Shown here: positions 46,507 to 55,195 of the stretch, piece after piece
How the letters are laid out: each line of letters opens with the position of its first letter
How positions within the stretch are numbered: position 1 is the first letter of the stretch
Program-made: the position numbers and the translations under genes
Assembly (NCBI RefSeq): GCF_002954445.1
Contig: NZ_MQWA01000001.1
Span: 3,679,780-3,743,779 of the forward strand
Origin: Rubritalea profundi
GTDB taxonomy: Bacteria > Verrucomicrobiota > Verrucomicrobiia > Verrucomicrobiales > Akkermansiaceae
DNA: 64,000 nt
Direction: 5' to 3'
Notes under the pieces: generated by a model
The model's database searches: none
What the model was told of the DNA's origin: nothing
Seen by the model: the letters and a program-made list of their open reading frames with translations, nothing else

Positions 46507-47877
46507 ATGAAAATAAGTGAGTTGAATACCCCAGTTACTGAAGTTGAAGGCCTTACTGTGGCTCAAGTTGAGGAATTAGCTGTGCATGACTGGCACTATA
46601 AAATTCTTGATTTGATCTTTGGGGGTAATTCGGACATTGGGCTTGCTCAGCAGCTAGTAGTCAATTTTGTATTGTTTGCGATTGTTTTAGCGGTTGCAGT
46701 AGCAGCCTATTTCATCACACGTAAAATCATTTATGGTGCAGTAGCTAAGATCGTAAGAGCCACTCCAAACAATTGGGATGACGAGTTACTCAAATCGAAA
46801 CTTTTCACCTGGGTGTCACTCTTAGTGCCTGTGGCTATTGTTTTGGAAACAGCGCTTCTTGTTTTTGATGGAGATGCATTTGGAGCCGATAAACAGAACT
46901 CAATAATTGTAGGAATCGGGGAAATCTTACTTATTGTCTCACAGGTCACCGCTATCGTGTTAATCATGTTTTCCTTGATGTCGGTATTGAACATCATAGA
47001 GAGAATCTACAATCGCTATGAAGTGTCGAAGAAGTTGCCTTTGAAGAGTTTCTTGCAGGTGATCAAAGTGGTAATCTTCACAGTAAGCCTGATCTTTATC
47101 ATCTCTAGTGTGATGGGTAAGTCGCCATTGTTTATATTCTCAGGACTGGGCGCTGCGACAGCAATTCTCATGTTGATTTTTAAAGACGCTATTTTGGGAT
47201 TAGTCGCAGGTATTCAGCTTTCTGCAAATCAGATGGTGTCGGTCGGTGACTGGATCGAGATGCCTAAGTTTGGTGCCGACGGAGAGGTGGAAGAAGTGGC
47301 TCTCACGACGGTCAAGGTTTGTAACTGGGACAAGACGGTCACCACAGTCCCTACCTATGCATTGATCTCAGATAGCTTCAAAAACTGGAGTGGCATGAGC
47401 GAGAGTGGTGTGCGCCGCATGAAGCGTGCGATGCATTTCGATATGCAGTCGGTCAGAGTACTCAAGCCAGAGGAAATTGAAAAAATGCGTCAGATCACAT
47501 TGCTGAAGGACTATATCATTTCAAAAGAAGCTGAAATTACAGCTTGGAATACAGAACAGGGGGTTACTTCACACGAGCTAGTCAACGCCAGAGCTCTTAC
47601 CAATATTGGAACCTTCCGAGCTTACGTTGTTGAGTACCTCAAGAGTCATCCAAATATCGATGAAGCAGAAACAATTCTCGTGCGCCATCTCTCACCGGGT
47701 GATAATGGCTTACCTATCGAGATCTATGCATTCAGCAATGATAATGCGTGGGTGAATTTTGAGGGGATTCAGAGTGATATTTTTGACCACCTCATGGCAA
47801 TTACTCCGGAGTTCGGTCTTCGACTTTTCCAGCGTCCTAGTGGCTTGGATCTGAGTTCCACTCGTTTTGCTGATTGA
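46507..47877 (+). CDS. Mechanosensitive ion channel of the MscS/YbdG class
   Basis: The 456-aa product has five membrane segments (about 48-70, 95-118, 135-165, 180-202 and 208-235), of which the last forms the MscS pore helix with GLGAATAILMLIFKDAILGLVAGIQL. After it comes the MscS beta domain with VSVGDWIEMPKFGADGEVEEVALTTVKVCNWD. The extra insertion and the SDSFKNWSGMSESGVRRMKRAM block resemble YbdG (MscM) rather than the short MscS. The channel releases solutes when turgor rises. An MITE-like inverted repeat lies in its upstream region. Confidence 0.88.
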   Translation: MKISELNTPVTEVEGLTVAQVEELAVHDWHYKILDLIFGGNSDIGLAQQLVVNFVLFAIVLAVAVAAYFITRKIIYGAVAKIVRATPNNWDDELLKSKLFTWVSLLVPVAIVLETALLVFDGDAFGADKQNSIIVGIGEILLIVSQVTAIVLIMFSLMSVLNIIERIYNRYEVSKKLPLKSFLQVIKVVIFTVSLIFIISSVMGKSPLFIFSGLGAATAILMLIFKDAILGLVAGIQLSANQMVSVGDWIEMPKFGADGEVEEVALTTVKVCNWDKTVTTVPTYALISDSFKNWSGMSESGVRRMKRAMHFDMQSVRVLKPEEIEKMRQITLLKDYIISKEAEITAWNTEQGVTSHELVNARALTNIGTFRAYVVEYLKSHPNIDEAETILVRHLSPGDNGLPIEIYAFSNDNAWVNFEGIQSDIFDHLMAITPEFGLRLFQRPSGLDLSSTRFAD

Positions 47878-48393
47878 TTAGATTGCTGGTCATATAATCG
47901 TCTCCTGAGCTGTCGATCTGTTAAGGGTTGCCAATTATTGCGACACTTGCTCTGGCGCGTGGCGCGTGGCATGTGGCGTATGGCTCGTAGTAATGCTCTG
48001 ATTAATAAGCTTTCAGATGAGGAATGCTCTTAGTGCCTCGATTGTTATTTTCACAAATATTACCATTTGAGTGGTTATGCCACTTAGTGAATCAAAATTG
48101 ACAAATGGTGTTTTTGGGACTTTTAGGAAGATGTGCTTCGCTGAATAAGTGGCTGCGGCGCGCTTTCTTGATAAATCAGCGTTTCTCCTCAGTCATGGTG
48201 CCCTCTCCTGCGGCAGAGGCTGTGGCAGGCAAGCTCCATGCTGTGAAAAGGTACCTTCACCTTCTAGCCGAAGAATTCCGATGTTTCGTCAACGGGTTAA
48301 ATATGCTGGCTTCCACCTTAAAGTTCGTCGCGTAGTGTGAAATACGATACAACTAACTTGCTTACTCCTAATCTTCCTGTTAGGTTGCTTGTT
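47878..48393. other. Intergenic region with a 7-bp tandem repeat
   Basis: Some 516 bases without a gene I can support. Two overlapping plus-strand ORFs (around 48105-48340) have no start signals or recognisable product. The stretch holds the 7-bp tandem repeat at 47953-47987 and GC-rich, repeat-like sequence at 48150-48250. It should contain the yifB promoter. Confidence 0.5.
47953..47987. repeat. Five-unit 7-bp tandem repeat (TGGCNNN)
   Basis: Units TGGCGCG, TGGCGCG, TGGCATG, TGGCGTA, TGGCTCG follow each other without gaps. It lies 76 bases after the mscS stop. The period of seven is not that of a coding repeat. It may be a slippage array or the remains of an older element. Confidence 0.65.
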
Positions 48394-49932
48394 ATGTTAG
48401 TGCGAGTTTTTTCGGCGGCCTTATCAGGTGTGGATGCGATAGAGGTGGATGTGGAGGTGAATCATATCAAGCGCGATAAATTCAGCATGTCATTGGTTGG
48501 TTTACCCGATGCCGCAGTGAGGGAGAGTTCGCAGAGGGTGCTTAGCGCCATTGATAATAGTGGATTACTCTTTGGCAAGGGAATCAACACAGTGAATTTA
48601 GCTCCGGCTGATTTAAAGAAAGAAGGTCCCAGTTTTGACCTGCCAATAGCTTTGGCGATGGCTGCTGTTGGTATGGAGAAAGAGATCTCCTTTTTTGATC
48701 GATATTGTATTGTGGGTGAACTTGCTCTAGATGGTGCTGTGCGTTCAGTGAAAGGGGTGATATCTATTGCGTTAGAAGCTAAAAAATGTGGGCGCACTAG
48801 ACTCATCGTGCCGACTATGAATGCTGAAGAGGCTGCGGTTGTGGAGGGGGTTGAAGTGTATGGAGTAGATAGCTTACACCAAGCATGGTTGCTCATTACT
48901 GGAGACCTCCTTCAGCCTCCATTGTCGATAGATCGAGATGCTTTTATGAAGGGACACCTGCGTACACTCGATGATTTGTGCGATGTGAAGGGACAACATC
49001 AGGTCAAACGCGCACTCGAAGTCGCTGCAGCAGGGGGCCACAACATTCTTATGGTTGGGCCTCCTGGAACTGGCAAATCGATGATAGCCAAACGCATCGC
49101 CACCATTCTTCCTGACATGAATATTGGTGAAGCGATAGAGACGACCAAGATTCATTCAGTATCTGGAAAACTCAACGGAACGGGATCTTTCATTGTTTCA
49201 AGACCTTATAGATCACCTCACCACACCATTTCTGATGCAGGTTTGTTAGGAGGCGGGACGAACCCGAGGCCTGGTGAAGTAAGTCTGGCGCATAATGGCG
49301 TGCTATTTCTTGATGAACTACCTGAATTTAGACGTCAAACCCTCGAAGTGTTGCGCCAACCGCTGGAGGATAGAGAAGTATGTATTTCTCGTGCTGCTGG
49401 ATCAGTCACATTTCCATGTAATTGCATGTTAGTCGCTGCGCTTAATCCTTGCCCGTGCGGCTACTACGGTGACCTCAAACGTGAATGTCGTTGCTCCCCC
49501 CCTCAAATCGAGAAATACCGACAGAGGATAAGCGGTCCGTTACTAGATAGGATAGATATCCATGTAGAAGTTCCAATGATCGAATATAGGGAACTCCGTA
49601 GCGGCGATGGAGGTGAGCGTTCTGAAGAGGTGAAGAAACGGGTGGTAAGTGCACGTCAGCGGCAGCAATCGCGCTATGCTGAACACGATAGCATTTATTC
49701 GAATAGCATGCTTCCTAGTCGATTGATGGAGGAATATTGTGGAATTGACGAAGAAACATCCAATTATCTAGAGCAAACGATGAGTGAGCTGAATTTCTCA
49801 GCCCGCGCACATGACAGAATTCTCAAGGTGGCTAGAACGCTGGCAGACCTAGAAGGGGTCGAAAGTATCGCAGTCCACCACGTTATGGAGGCTGTTCAAT
49901 ACAGAACTCTTGATCGTAAATTGATGATGTGA
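48394..49932 (+). CDS. YifB family magnesium-chelatase-like AAA+ ATPase (ComM type)
   Basis: From ATG 48394 (MLVRVFSAALSGVDA) the protein has 512 aa, the usual YifB/ComM length; a GTG at 48337 would add 19 residues. The N-terminal domain (1-160) has SLVGLPDAAVRESSQRVLSAI and INLAPADLKKEG-like sequence; the AAA+ domain has Walker A MVGPPGTGKSM (about 225), LFLDELPEF (Walker B-like), and the Mg_chelatase C-domain carries the zinc-like cysteines NPCPCGYYGDLKRECRCS. ComM helps branch migration when transformed DNA is integrated. Its presence near a type II/IV pilus module (about 15 kb away) would fit competence, but proximity alone proves nothing. Confidence 0.9.
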   Translation: MLVRVFSAALSGVDAIEVDVEVNHIKRDKFSMSLVGLPDAAVRESSQRVLSAIDNSGLLFGKGINTVNLAPADLKKEGPSFDLPIALAMAAVGMEKEISFFDRYCIVGELALDGAVRSVKGVISIALEAKKCGRTRLIVPTMNAEEAAVVEGVEVYGVDSLHQAWLLITGDLLQPPLSIDRDAFMKGHLRTLDDLCDVKGQHQVKRALEVAAAGGHNILMVGPPGTGKSMIAKRIATILPDMNIGEAIETTKIHSVSGKLNGTGSFIVSRPYRSPHHTISDAGLLGGGTNPRPGEVSLAHNGVLFLDELPEFRRQTLEVLRQPLEDREVCISRAAGSVTFPCNCMLVAALNPCPCGYYGDLKRECRCSPPQIEKYRQRISGPLLDRIDIHVEVPMIEYRELRSGDGGERSEEVKKRVVSARQRQQSRYAEHDSIYSNSMLPSRLMEEYCGIDEETSNYLEQTMSELNFSARAHDRILKVARTLADLEGVESIAVHHVMEAVQYRTLDRKLMM

Positions 49933-50026
49933 TGCTTGTATGTTTTTTTAACAGTCAGATGAAATGGAGTATTTTAGGTGCTCTAATGAGGCATCTCCCC
50001 GTAACTTTTTGCCACCGATCAAAGGT

Positions 50027-50917
50027 CTAAGGCCTACTAAAGTGTTCCCAACCACCATCGAGCTTAGTGGGGGGAATAGAGGGTTCTTTGACGATTCCTA
50101 TGCGGGCTAGCGGTGGAAAAGAGGAGGGCCAATCCGAGCCAAGGCGCTCCACCATGTCTGGCGAGACTGTGAAAAGTAGTTCGTAGTCTTCGCCATCGCT
50201 GAGGGCTTGGTTGATAGTGCAGTTTTTAGAGCAAGGGATAGAAGACAGATCTACCTCGTAGCTGACATCGCTGAGCTTTGCCATACGAGGAAGATCTTTG
50301 GCTAAGCCATCGGAGAGGTCCATCATGGCGCTGGGTTTACAGTTTTCTACTAGCCACTGGGCCGGCTGTAATCTTGGTATAAAGTCGAGGTGCTTGCCTA
50401 CGAGGGAGCCGCCTAGTTTTCCGGTGAGGTAAATCGCGTCGGCAACATTGCATGTACTGCGCAATACGAGTTTGCTGGCTTGTACGTGTCCAGTGGCGGC
50501 TACTGAAATGACATTGGCTGAGCCAGTGGGTGCGGATGAGGTTTCTCCACCGACGATAGAGAGTTGGAAGGCGTCAGCGCATTTTTGCATGCCAACATAA
50601 AGGGCGTCTAACCAGTCGACTGTTGTGTCAGGAGTGAGCACGAGTGTGACGACAAAGGCGTGGGGTGTGCCGCCCATGGCTGCGATGTCACTGACGACGC
50701 GGGCGATCGCTTTCCAGCCGACACGCTCGCCACTTTCGTTGGGATAAAAGTGAACACCTTCTACTACGCAGTCCGTCTTTAGCAGTTGGAGATCGCCGCT
50801 TGGGAGGGTGATTACAGCGCAATCATCTCCAGGTCCAACGAGCACATCCTCTTGCTGCACTAGGCGGCGAGTGACACGACTAATGAGCTGGTCTTCAGAG
50901 CTGTCGCCGAGCTTCAT
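50027..50917 (-). CDS. thiL: Thiamine-monophosphate kinase
   Basis: ThiL makes thiamine diphosphate from thiamine monophosphate and ATP. The 296-aa product starts MKLGDSSEDQLISRVTRRL and has the metal-binding VGPGDDCAVI (about 28-37), VEGVHFYP, the AIARVVSDIAAMGGTP motif of the AIRS/PurM-like fold, and MMDLSDGLAKDLPRM. Length is slightly below the usual 320. It is the last gene of the psd-ispG-CPBP-thiL run and overlaps the protease gene by ATGA. No TPP riboswitch is seen upstream, as expected for an internal gene. Confidence 0.9.
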   Translation of the reverse strand: MKLGDSSEDQLISRVTRRLVQQEDVLVGPGDDCAVITLPSGDLQLLKTDCVVEGVHFYPNESGERVGWKAIARVVSDIAAMGGTPHAFVVTLVLTPDTTVDWLDALYVGMQKCADAFQLSIVGGETSSAPTGSANVISVAATGHVQASKLVLRSTCNVADAIYLTGKLGGSLVGKHLDFIPRLQPAQWLVENCKPSAMMDLSDGLAKDLPRMAKLSDVSYEVDLSSIPCSKNCTINQALSDGEDYELLFTVSPDMVERLGSDWPSSFPPLARIGIVKEPSIPPTKLDGGWEHFSRP

Positions 50918-51762
50918 AGTTGGTCACCCATTGTGAGCATGAAGAAGACATTGATGGTGTTGAACAGACCATGGCAGAGGATGCAGGCCCAGATGCTACC
51001 GCTTTTTTCATAAAGAATAGCGAGTAGGATGCCGAACAGTGAGAGGGGGATGACTGCCCAGATTTGGCCATGGATGGCTCCAAAAATAACGCCTGTAAAG
51101 ATGGCGGCGACAACGGGCTCGGTGTAGCGCTTAATAACAGGATAGAGGTAGCCTCGGAATACGATTTCTTCAGCAATGGGAGCAATGACGCAGGCTCCGA
51201 GTATCATGATAAGGAGTTTTTGGTTTTCCTGGCTAGCGATCATTTCGTCGACGATCTGTTGGTTCTGTTGTTCGCCAAGACGAGCACTTAACCATTCTTC
51301 TATGCCTAGATATGACAGAGCTATACTGAGAATATAGACGGCGATGTAGGCAACCACAGTCCACGTGATCACTTGCACAGGATGCCTTGGGTGTAGCCCG
51401 AGGGCGTCTGGGAGTAGGCCTCGCTGTTGATAGATCACTAATACGATGCCAGCCATTAAGGAGATAATCGCAAAATTGGCGATTAGCATCATGGGGGTAA
51501 GGTCAGTGCCGCTAGGGTCTTGATACGGCAAAACTAATGAAAGAGAGAAGGGTAGGGTAACTAACAGGCAGCCCACGATGTCCGCTGGCCCCAGTCCCAC
51601 GGTACTCACCTTGCCTATCTGATTCCACTGTAGGTTCGGCGAGGCCTTGCGCAGCCGGCCGTGGATCAAGCCAGCAAGGACGACGGCAATCACACAGATG
51701 AGCGCAATATCTTGCAGGATGATGTGACCGAATTCCCCTTGGCTGAGTGCGAGTAAGTTCAT
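50914..51762 (-). CDS. CPBP family intramembrane metalloprotease
   Basis: The 282-aa product has eight membrane helices and the CPBP (Abi/CAAX protease-like) motifs EEIVFRGYLYPVIKR (EExxxR, near residue 197), FGAIHGQIWAVIPL and the later CHGLFNTI. These supply the two glutamates and histidines that bind the catalytic metal in the membrane. In bacteria the family includes bacteriocin-immunity-like and Rce1-like proteases, so the substrate is unknown. It lies three bases after ispG and overlaps thiL, so it is part of one transcript with isoprenoid and thiamine genes. Confidence 0.88.
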   Translation of the reverse strand: MNLLALSQGEFGHIILQDIALICVIAVVLAGLIHGRLRKASPNLQWNQIGKVSTVGLGPADIVGCLLVTLPFSLSLVLPYQDPSGTDLTPMMLIANFAIISLMAGIVLVIYQQRGLLPDALGLHPRHPVQVITWTVVAYIAVYILSIALSYLGIEEWLSARLGEQQNQQIVDEMIASQENQKLLIMILGACVIAPIAEEIVFRGYLYPVIKRYTEPVVAAIFTGVIFGAIHGQIWAVIPLSLFGILLAILYEKSGSIWACILCHGLFNTINVFFMLTMGDQL

Positions 51763-51765
51763 TAC

Positions 51766-53568
51766 TTAGACTTCTGCAACGAGAGTTGGAGCATCGATCC
51801 ATTTGTCGTGCTCTTTGATGAGATCGATGAGTTGGTCGACGGCTTCAGCCTCGGGGATGTTGAATTTCACTGGGGTCTTGTTGACGTAGAGGTTGATCTT
51901 GTTCGGAGCACCACCGACGTAGCCGAAATCAGCGTCAGCCATTTCACCTGGGCCGTTGACGATGCACCCCATCACAGCGATGCGAACACCTTTGAGATGG
52001 CCAGTGGCTTCGCGGATTTTCTGGGTGGTTTCTTGCAGGTTGAAGAGCGTGCGTCCGCAACTCGGGCAAGCGACATAGTCGGTTTTGAAAATGCGTGTTC
52101 CTGCAGCTTGGAGGATGTTGTAGGATAGTCGGAGCGATTGGCCGGGGGCTTGTTCGCCCTGGATGATGATGGCATCGCCGATACCATCGCACAGTAGGGA
52201 ACCTAAATTTCTAGCAGCGGTTAGCAGTATGTCTTGGAAAGCCTTATTCTCATCTGTGGATGGGTGGAAGGTGTCCTTGAGCAAGATCGGGTGGTGGGCA
52301 TCGAGCTTGCATGCCAGCAAGCGGTAGGCGTGAATCACCGCCATCGGGTGTCCATCGCGGATCGTGACGAGCTGTGGCACTGACTGGGCATTGATTTGAG
52401 CAATTGAGGCATTGTCCTCGGGGTCGACTTCTACGACGCCGGATTTTTCGATGACGATTTCTGGCTGGAAGTCACCCAGTTTGTCGAGCTTGTGTGAGAG
52501 AGCATCGTATTTTTCCTGAGAGGTGAAAACGCGAACAGTGTTTGCCGCTCCGAGCTTGTGGCCATTGATCGTGACTTCTTTGCTGCTGCGGCGGTTGTAG
52601 CTAAATGGGTCGTAGCTCAGTGTCCCTTGTTGTTGGTTCTGTGGGTCGTGAGGGAGGTGGGAGTCGGCTACATTGTCGACCAGTGCCATGGCTACAGGGA
52701 TTTCTCTCACTGCATCTTCGGTGAGTGACACGCGGATGGTGTCGCCCACGCCGTCTGCAAGAAGGGAACCAATGCCGATGGCGGATTTGATCCGGCCATC
52801 TTCGCCATCACCAGCTTCTGTGACACCGAGGTGGATCGGGTAGTTCCAGTCAGATCCCTCAGCGTAGAGGCGAGCGACGAGCAGGCGGTAGGCCTCGATC
52901 ATGACCTTCGGGTTGGAGGCCTTCATCGAGAAAAGGAAGTTGTGGTAGTCGTTGTCACGGGCGATGCGTGCGAACTCGAGAGCGCTCTCGACCATCCCGA
53001 GTGGGGTGTCGCCGTAGCGATTCATGATGCGATCGGACAGCGATCCGTGGTTGGTGCCGATGCGCATGGCGCGGTTCTTTTCCTTACAAAGCTTGACCAG
53101 CGGGGTAAATTTCTCGCGGATACGCACGAGTTCGTCTTCGTATTGATCGTCCGAGTACTCGCGGATTTCAAATTTCTTTTTATCGACGTAGTTGCCTGGG
53201 TTGATGCGAATTTTCTCGACCCACTTGGCGGCTTCGAGCGCGGCATCTGGTTTAAAATGGATGTCGGCTACGAACGGCACGTTACAACCCGCAGCACGGA
53301 CTTCACGAACGATGTTCTCTAAATTCTCAGCGTACTTGCTCGTCTGAGCAGTGATGCGAACGAGCTCGCAACCGGCTTCAACGAGCTCAAGAATTTCTTT
53401 CACACAGCTAACCGTATCGCGAGTGTCTGAGGTAATCATCGACTGGATGCGAACCGGGTTGTTCCGTCCAAATGTAAGATTTCCAACAGTAATTTCGCGG
53501 GAGAATCGACGCTGGTAAGCGAAGAGATCCGGGCAGTATTGTAGAGCTGAGTGAGTAGTTTCGGTCAT
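51766..53568 (-). CDS. ispG: 4-hydroxy-3-methylbut-2-en-1-yl diphosphate synthase, long three-domain form
   Basis: IspG makes HMBPP from MEcPP in the non-mevalonate isoprenoid pathway. The product has 600 aa rather than the about 370 of E. coli IspG. Residues 20-280 form the TIM barrel (IRIGTNHGSLSDR, MRIGTNHGS near 165), about 300-430 are an extra domain seen in the plant, chlamydial, Bacteroidetes and verrucomicrobial IspG, and the C-terminal domain has the 4Fe-4S cysteines in CPSCGRTLF (near 498 and 501) and GCIVNGPGEM (near 534). It follows psd by 80 bases. The long form is expected for this lineage rather than odd. Confidence 0.93.
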   Translation of the reverse strand: MTETTHSALQYCPDLFAYQRRFSREITVGNLTFGRNNPVRIQSMITSDTRDTVSCVKEILELVEAGCELVRITAQTSKYAENLENIVREVRAAGCNVPFVADIHFKPDAALEAAKWVEKIRINPGNYVDKKKFEIREYSDDQYEDELVRIREKFTPLVKLCKEKNRAMRIGTNHGSLSDRIMNRYGDTPLGMVESALEFARIARDNDYHNFLFSMKASNPKVMIEAYRLLVARLYAEGSDWNYPIHLGVTEAGDGEDGRIKSAIGIGSLLADGVGDTIRVSLTEDAVREIPVAMALVDNVADSHLPHDPQNQQQGTLSYDPFSYNRRSSKEVTINGHKLGAANTVRVFTSQEKYDALSHKLDKLGDFQPEIVIEKSGVVEVDPEDNASIAQINAQSVPQLVTIRDGHPMAVIHAYRLLACKLDAHHPILLKDTFHPSTDENKAFQDILLTAARNLGSLLCDGIGDAIIIQGEQAPGQSLRLSYNILQAAGTRIFKTDYVACPSCGRTLFNLQETTQKIREATGHLKGVRIAVMGCIVNGPGEMADADFGYVGGAPNKINLYVNKTPVKFNIPEAEAVDQLIDLIKEHDKWIDAPTLVAEV

Positions 53569-53648
53569 GATAGGTTAGGGTATAAACTAGTTTGGCCGTG
53601 ACGTCCAAAGTAAGCGTTAGGTTTTTTTAAGGGTGAGTGTCTGTGGTT

Positions 53649-54548
53649 CTATTTTTTTTCGCCCATGGTGTCGCCCATGGTGTCGCCCATGCGTGCGTAG
53701 AGTTCTTGGCAGTTGGCGCTGTGTTCTAGTAGGTCGCTGGAGAGTTGGACTTTGGCAGGTTGGAAGATGGTGATGGTGGAGGAACCACCGAAGGCGAAGT
53801 AGCCTTTCTCGTCGCCTTTTGCGATCGCTTGATTCGCTTGGTAGGTCTGGAGGATAGAGCCTACGCAGGTGGCTCCAATTTCTAGAATGAGGACTTTGCC
53901 GAGATCGGGGGTGTCGAGGACTGTGCAGGTGCGTTTATTTTCCCACATGTAGCTGAGGTTTTGGCGCAGTGCGATGGGGGAGACTGAGAAGAGTGGGCCG
54001 TTGATCACACGGGTTTCACCGGGGGTGCCTACGCAGGGGAAATGGAAACGGTGGTAGTCGACCGGGCAGAGGCGCGAGAGCACCAGGCTGCCGCCTTTGA
54101 ATTGTTGGTAGAGTGCGTCGTCGTCGATCAGCGCCCGGAGGTCCCATTTCTGGCCTTTGATGAAAGCTCCAGCGATGTCCTCGGCATTTTCAAATCCTAG
54201 ATGGCGACCATCGGCTGGGAAGACGAGATCGGTGTCAGCGATCGGGCGGGCGCTGGGCTTGAGCTTGCGGTAGAAAAATGCGTTGAAGTGAGGGTAGCTT
54301 TCTGGTGTGTCTAGAAAGTCGTCTACGTTCATTTGGTAGTCATCGATGAATGGAGCTACTTTCTCTTTAGTTTTCGGATGGTCCATGCGTCGGCCGTACC
54401 ACGCTGAAAAGAAGGGACGCTTGACGAAAGCGTGGAGGGCGATTTTGCCGAGCGGGTTGCCGTAGGCCCATTTTAGGAAAGATTCTCCGTAGACTTGTTC
54501 GGTTTCGGTGCTATCGGTATAACGATTATAGAAAGTAATAGGCTCCAC
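53649..54548 (-). CDS. psd: Phosphatidylserine decarboxylase proenzyme
   Basis: PSD makes phosphatidylethanolamine from phosphatidylserine, using a pyruvoyl group made by self-cleavage. I choose GTG 54548, so the product begins (M)EPITFYNRYTDS, the start usual for large-type PSD in this group; the in-frame ATG at 54614 adds 22 residues that would overlap the divergent upstream region. Blocks KPSARPI, FPADGRHLGF, LCPVDYHRFHFP (His-containing) and EIGATCVGSI are present. The cleavage motif is GGSS (FAFGGSSTIT) instead of LGST. The C-terminus has a 12-base tandem repeat giving MGDTMGDTMG. It is upstream of ispG on the same strand. Confidence 0.88.
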   Translation of the reverse strand: MEPITFYNRYTDSTETEQVYGESFLKWAYGNPLGKIALHAFVKRPFFSAWYGRRMDHPKTKEKVAPFIDDYQMNVDDFLDTPESYPHFNAFFYRKLKPSARPIADTDLVFPADGRHLGFENAEDIAGAFIKGQKWDLRALIDDDALYQQFKGGSLVLSRLCPVDYHRFHFPCVGTPGETRVINGPLFSVSPIALRQNLSYMWENKRTCTVLDTPDLGKVLILEIGATCVGSILQTYQANQAIAKGDEKGYFAFGGSSTITIFQPAKVQLSSDLLEHSANCQELYARMGDTMGDTMGEKK

Positions 54549-54667
54549 GCCACGTAGTGTGGGGCAGAGCAGGGGAAAAGCAATCCACGAATAGTAAGAA
54601 TCGGCACATGGCAAAGTGTCGATTACCCTTGCATCTTAAAGTGCACAACGCTATCGCCACAACAGTC

Positions 54668-55195
54668 ATGAACTTACGCAAGTTAGCCCTGGGGCTCGTC
54701 CCAATGATCGCTCTCACCAGCTGTGATGAGAATACTAATCCTGTAGAGGTCTCAGAGACCCGCAAACTCACTAGTTACGATGACGAGAGCAATCTCGCGG
54801 TGGCTATGCCTAAAAATTGGCGGAGGGTTCCCAGCACTAGGTTTCGTGACTATAATTGTAAATTTAACGAAATCGGCGAGGTCTATATTTCAATAGGATC
54901 CGGCGATATCAAGAGTAATGCCGAACGCTGGCTCAAGCAGTTTGGTGACACGCGGGAGGTTGTCGTTTCTGAACTGGAGAAGCTCGATGTAATGGGCTCA
55001 AAAGCCGTTATTTTAGAAGCGGAAGGCACATTTGCTGGTATGCGTGGTGTCACTATAGAGGATGCGGGTTTGCTCGGGTTGTTGGTAGAGACTCGTGGAA
55101 ATTTGATCACGGTGAAGATGATCGGAAAGAAAGAGGAAGTTCAGGCGCAGCGCGAGAATTTCATCGCCTTTTCTAAAAGCATTCAATGGAAGTAA
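54668..55195 (+). CDS. Small lipoprotein of the cytochrome-maturation operon
   Basis: From ATG 54668 the product has 175 aa, starting with a lipoprotein signal MNLRKLALGLVPMIALTSC (Cys19); the longer ORF from 54557 would put the signal 37 residues in. The mature part has YDDESNLAVAMPKNWRRVPS and the ending FIAFSKSIQWK, reminiscent of PsbP-like or photosystem-associated small lipoproteins and of DUF-type proteins beside ResB/CcsA, but no assignment is firm. The stop (TAA) and the ResB start are adjacent, so it is probably co-transcribed and could help in haem delivery or redox. It is divergent from psd. Confidence 0.7.
   Translation: MNLRKLALGLVPMIALTSCDENTNPVEVSETRKLTSYDDESNLAVAMPKNWRRVPSTRFRDYNCKFNEIGEVYISIGSGDIKSNAERWLKQFGDTREVVVSELEKLDVMGSKAVILEAEGTFAGMRGVTIEDAGLLGLLVETRGNLITVKMIGKKEEVQAQRENFIAFSKSIQWK

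Noticed and set aside
48105-48340. Two overlapping plus-strand ORFs before yifB
   Set aside because: No start signals, biased composition without family match, and they overlap each other; treated as intergenic.
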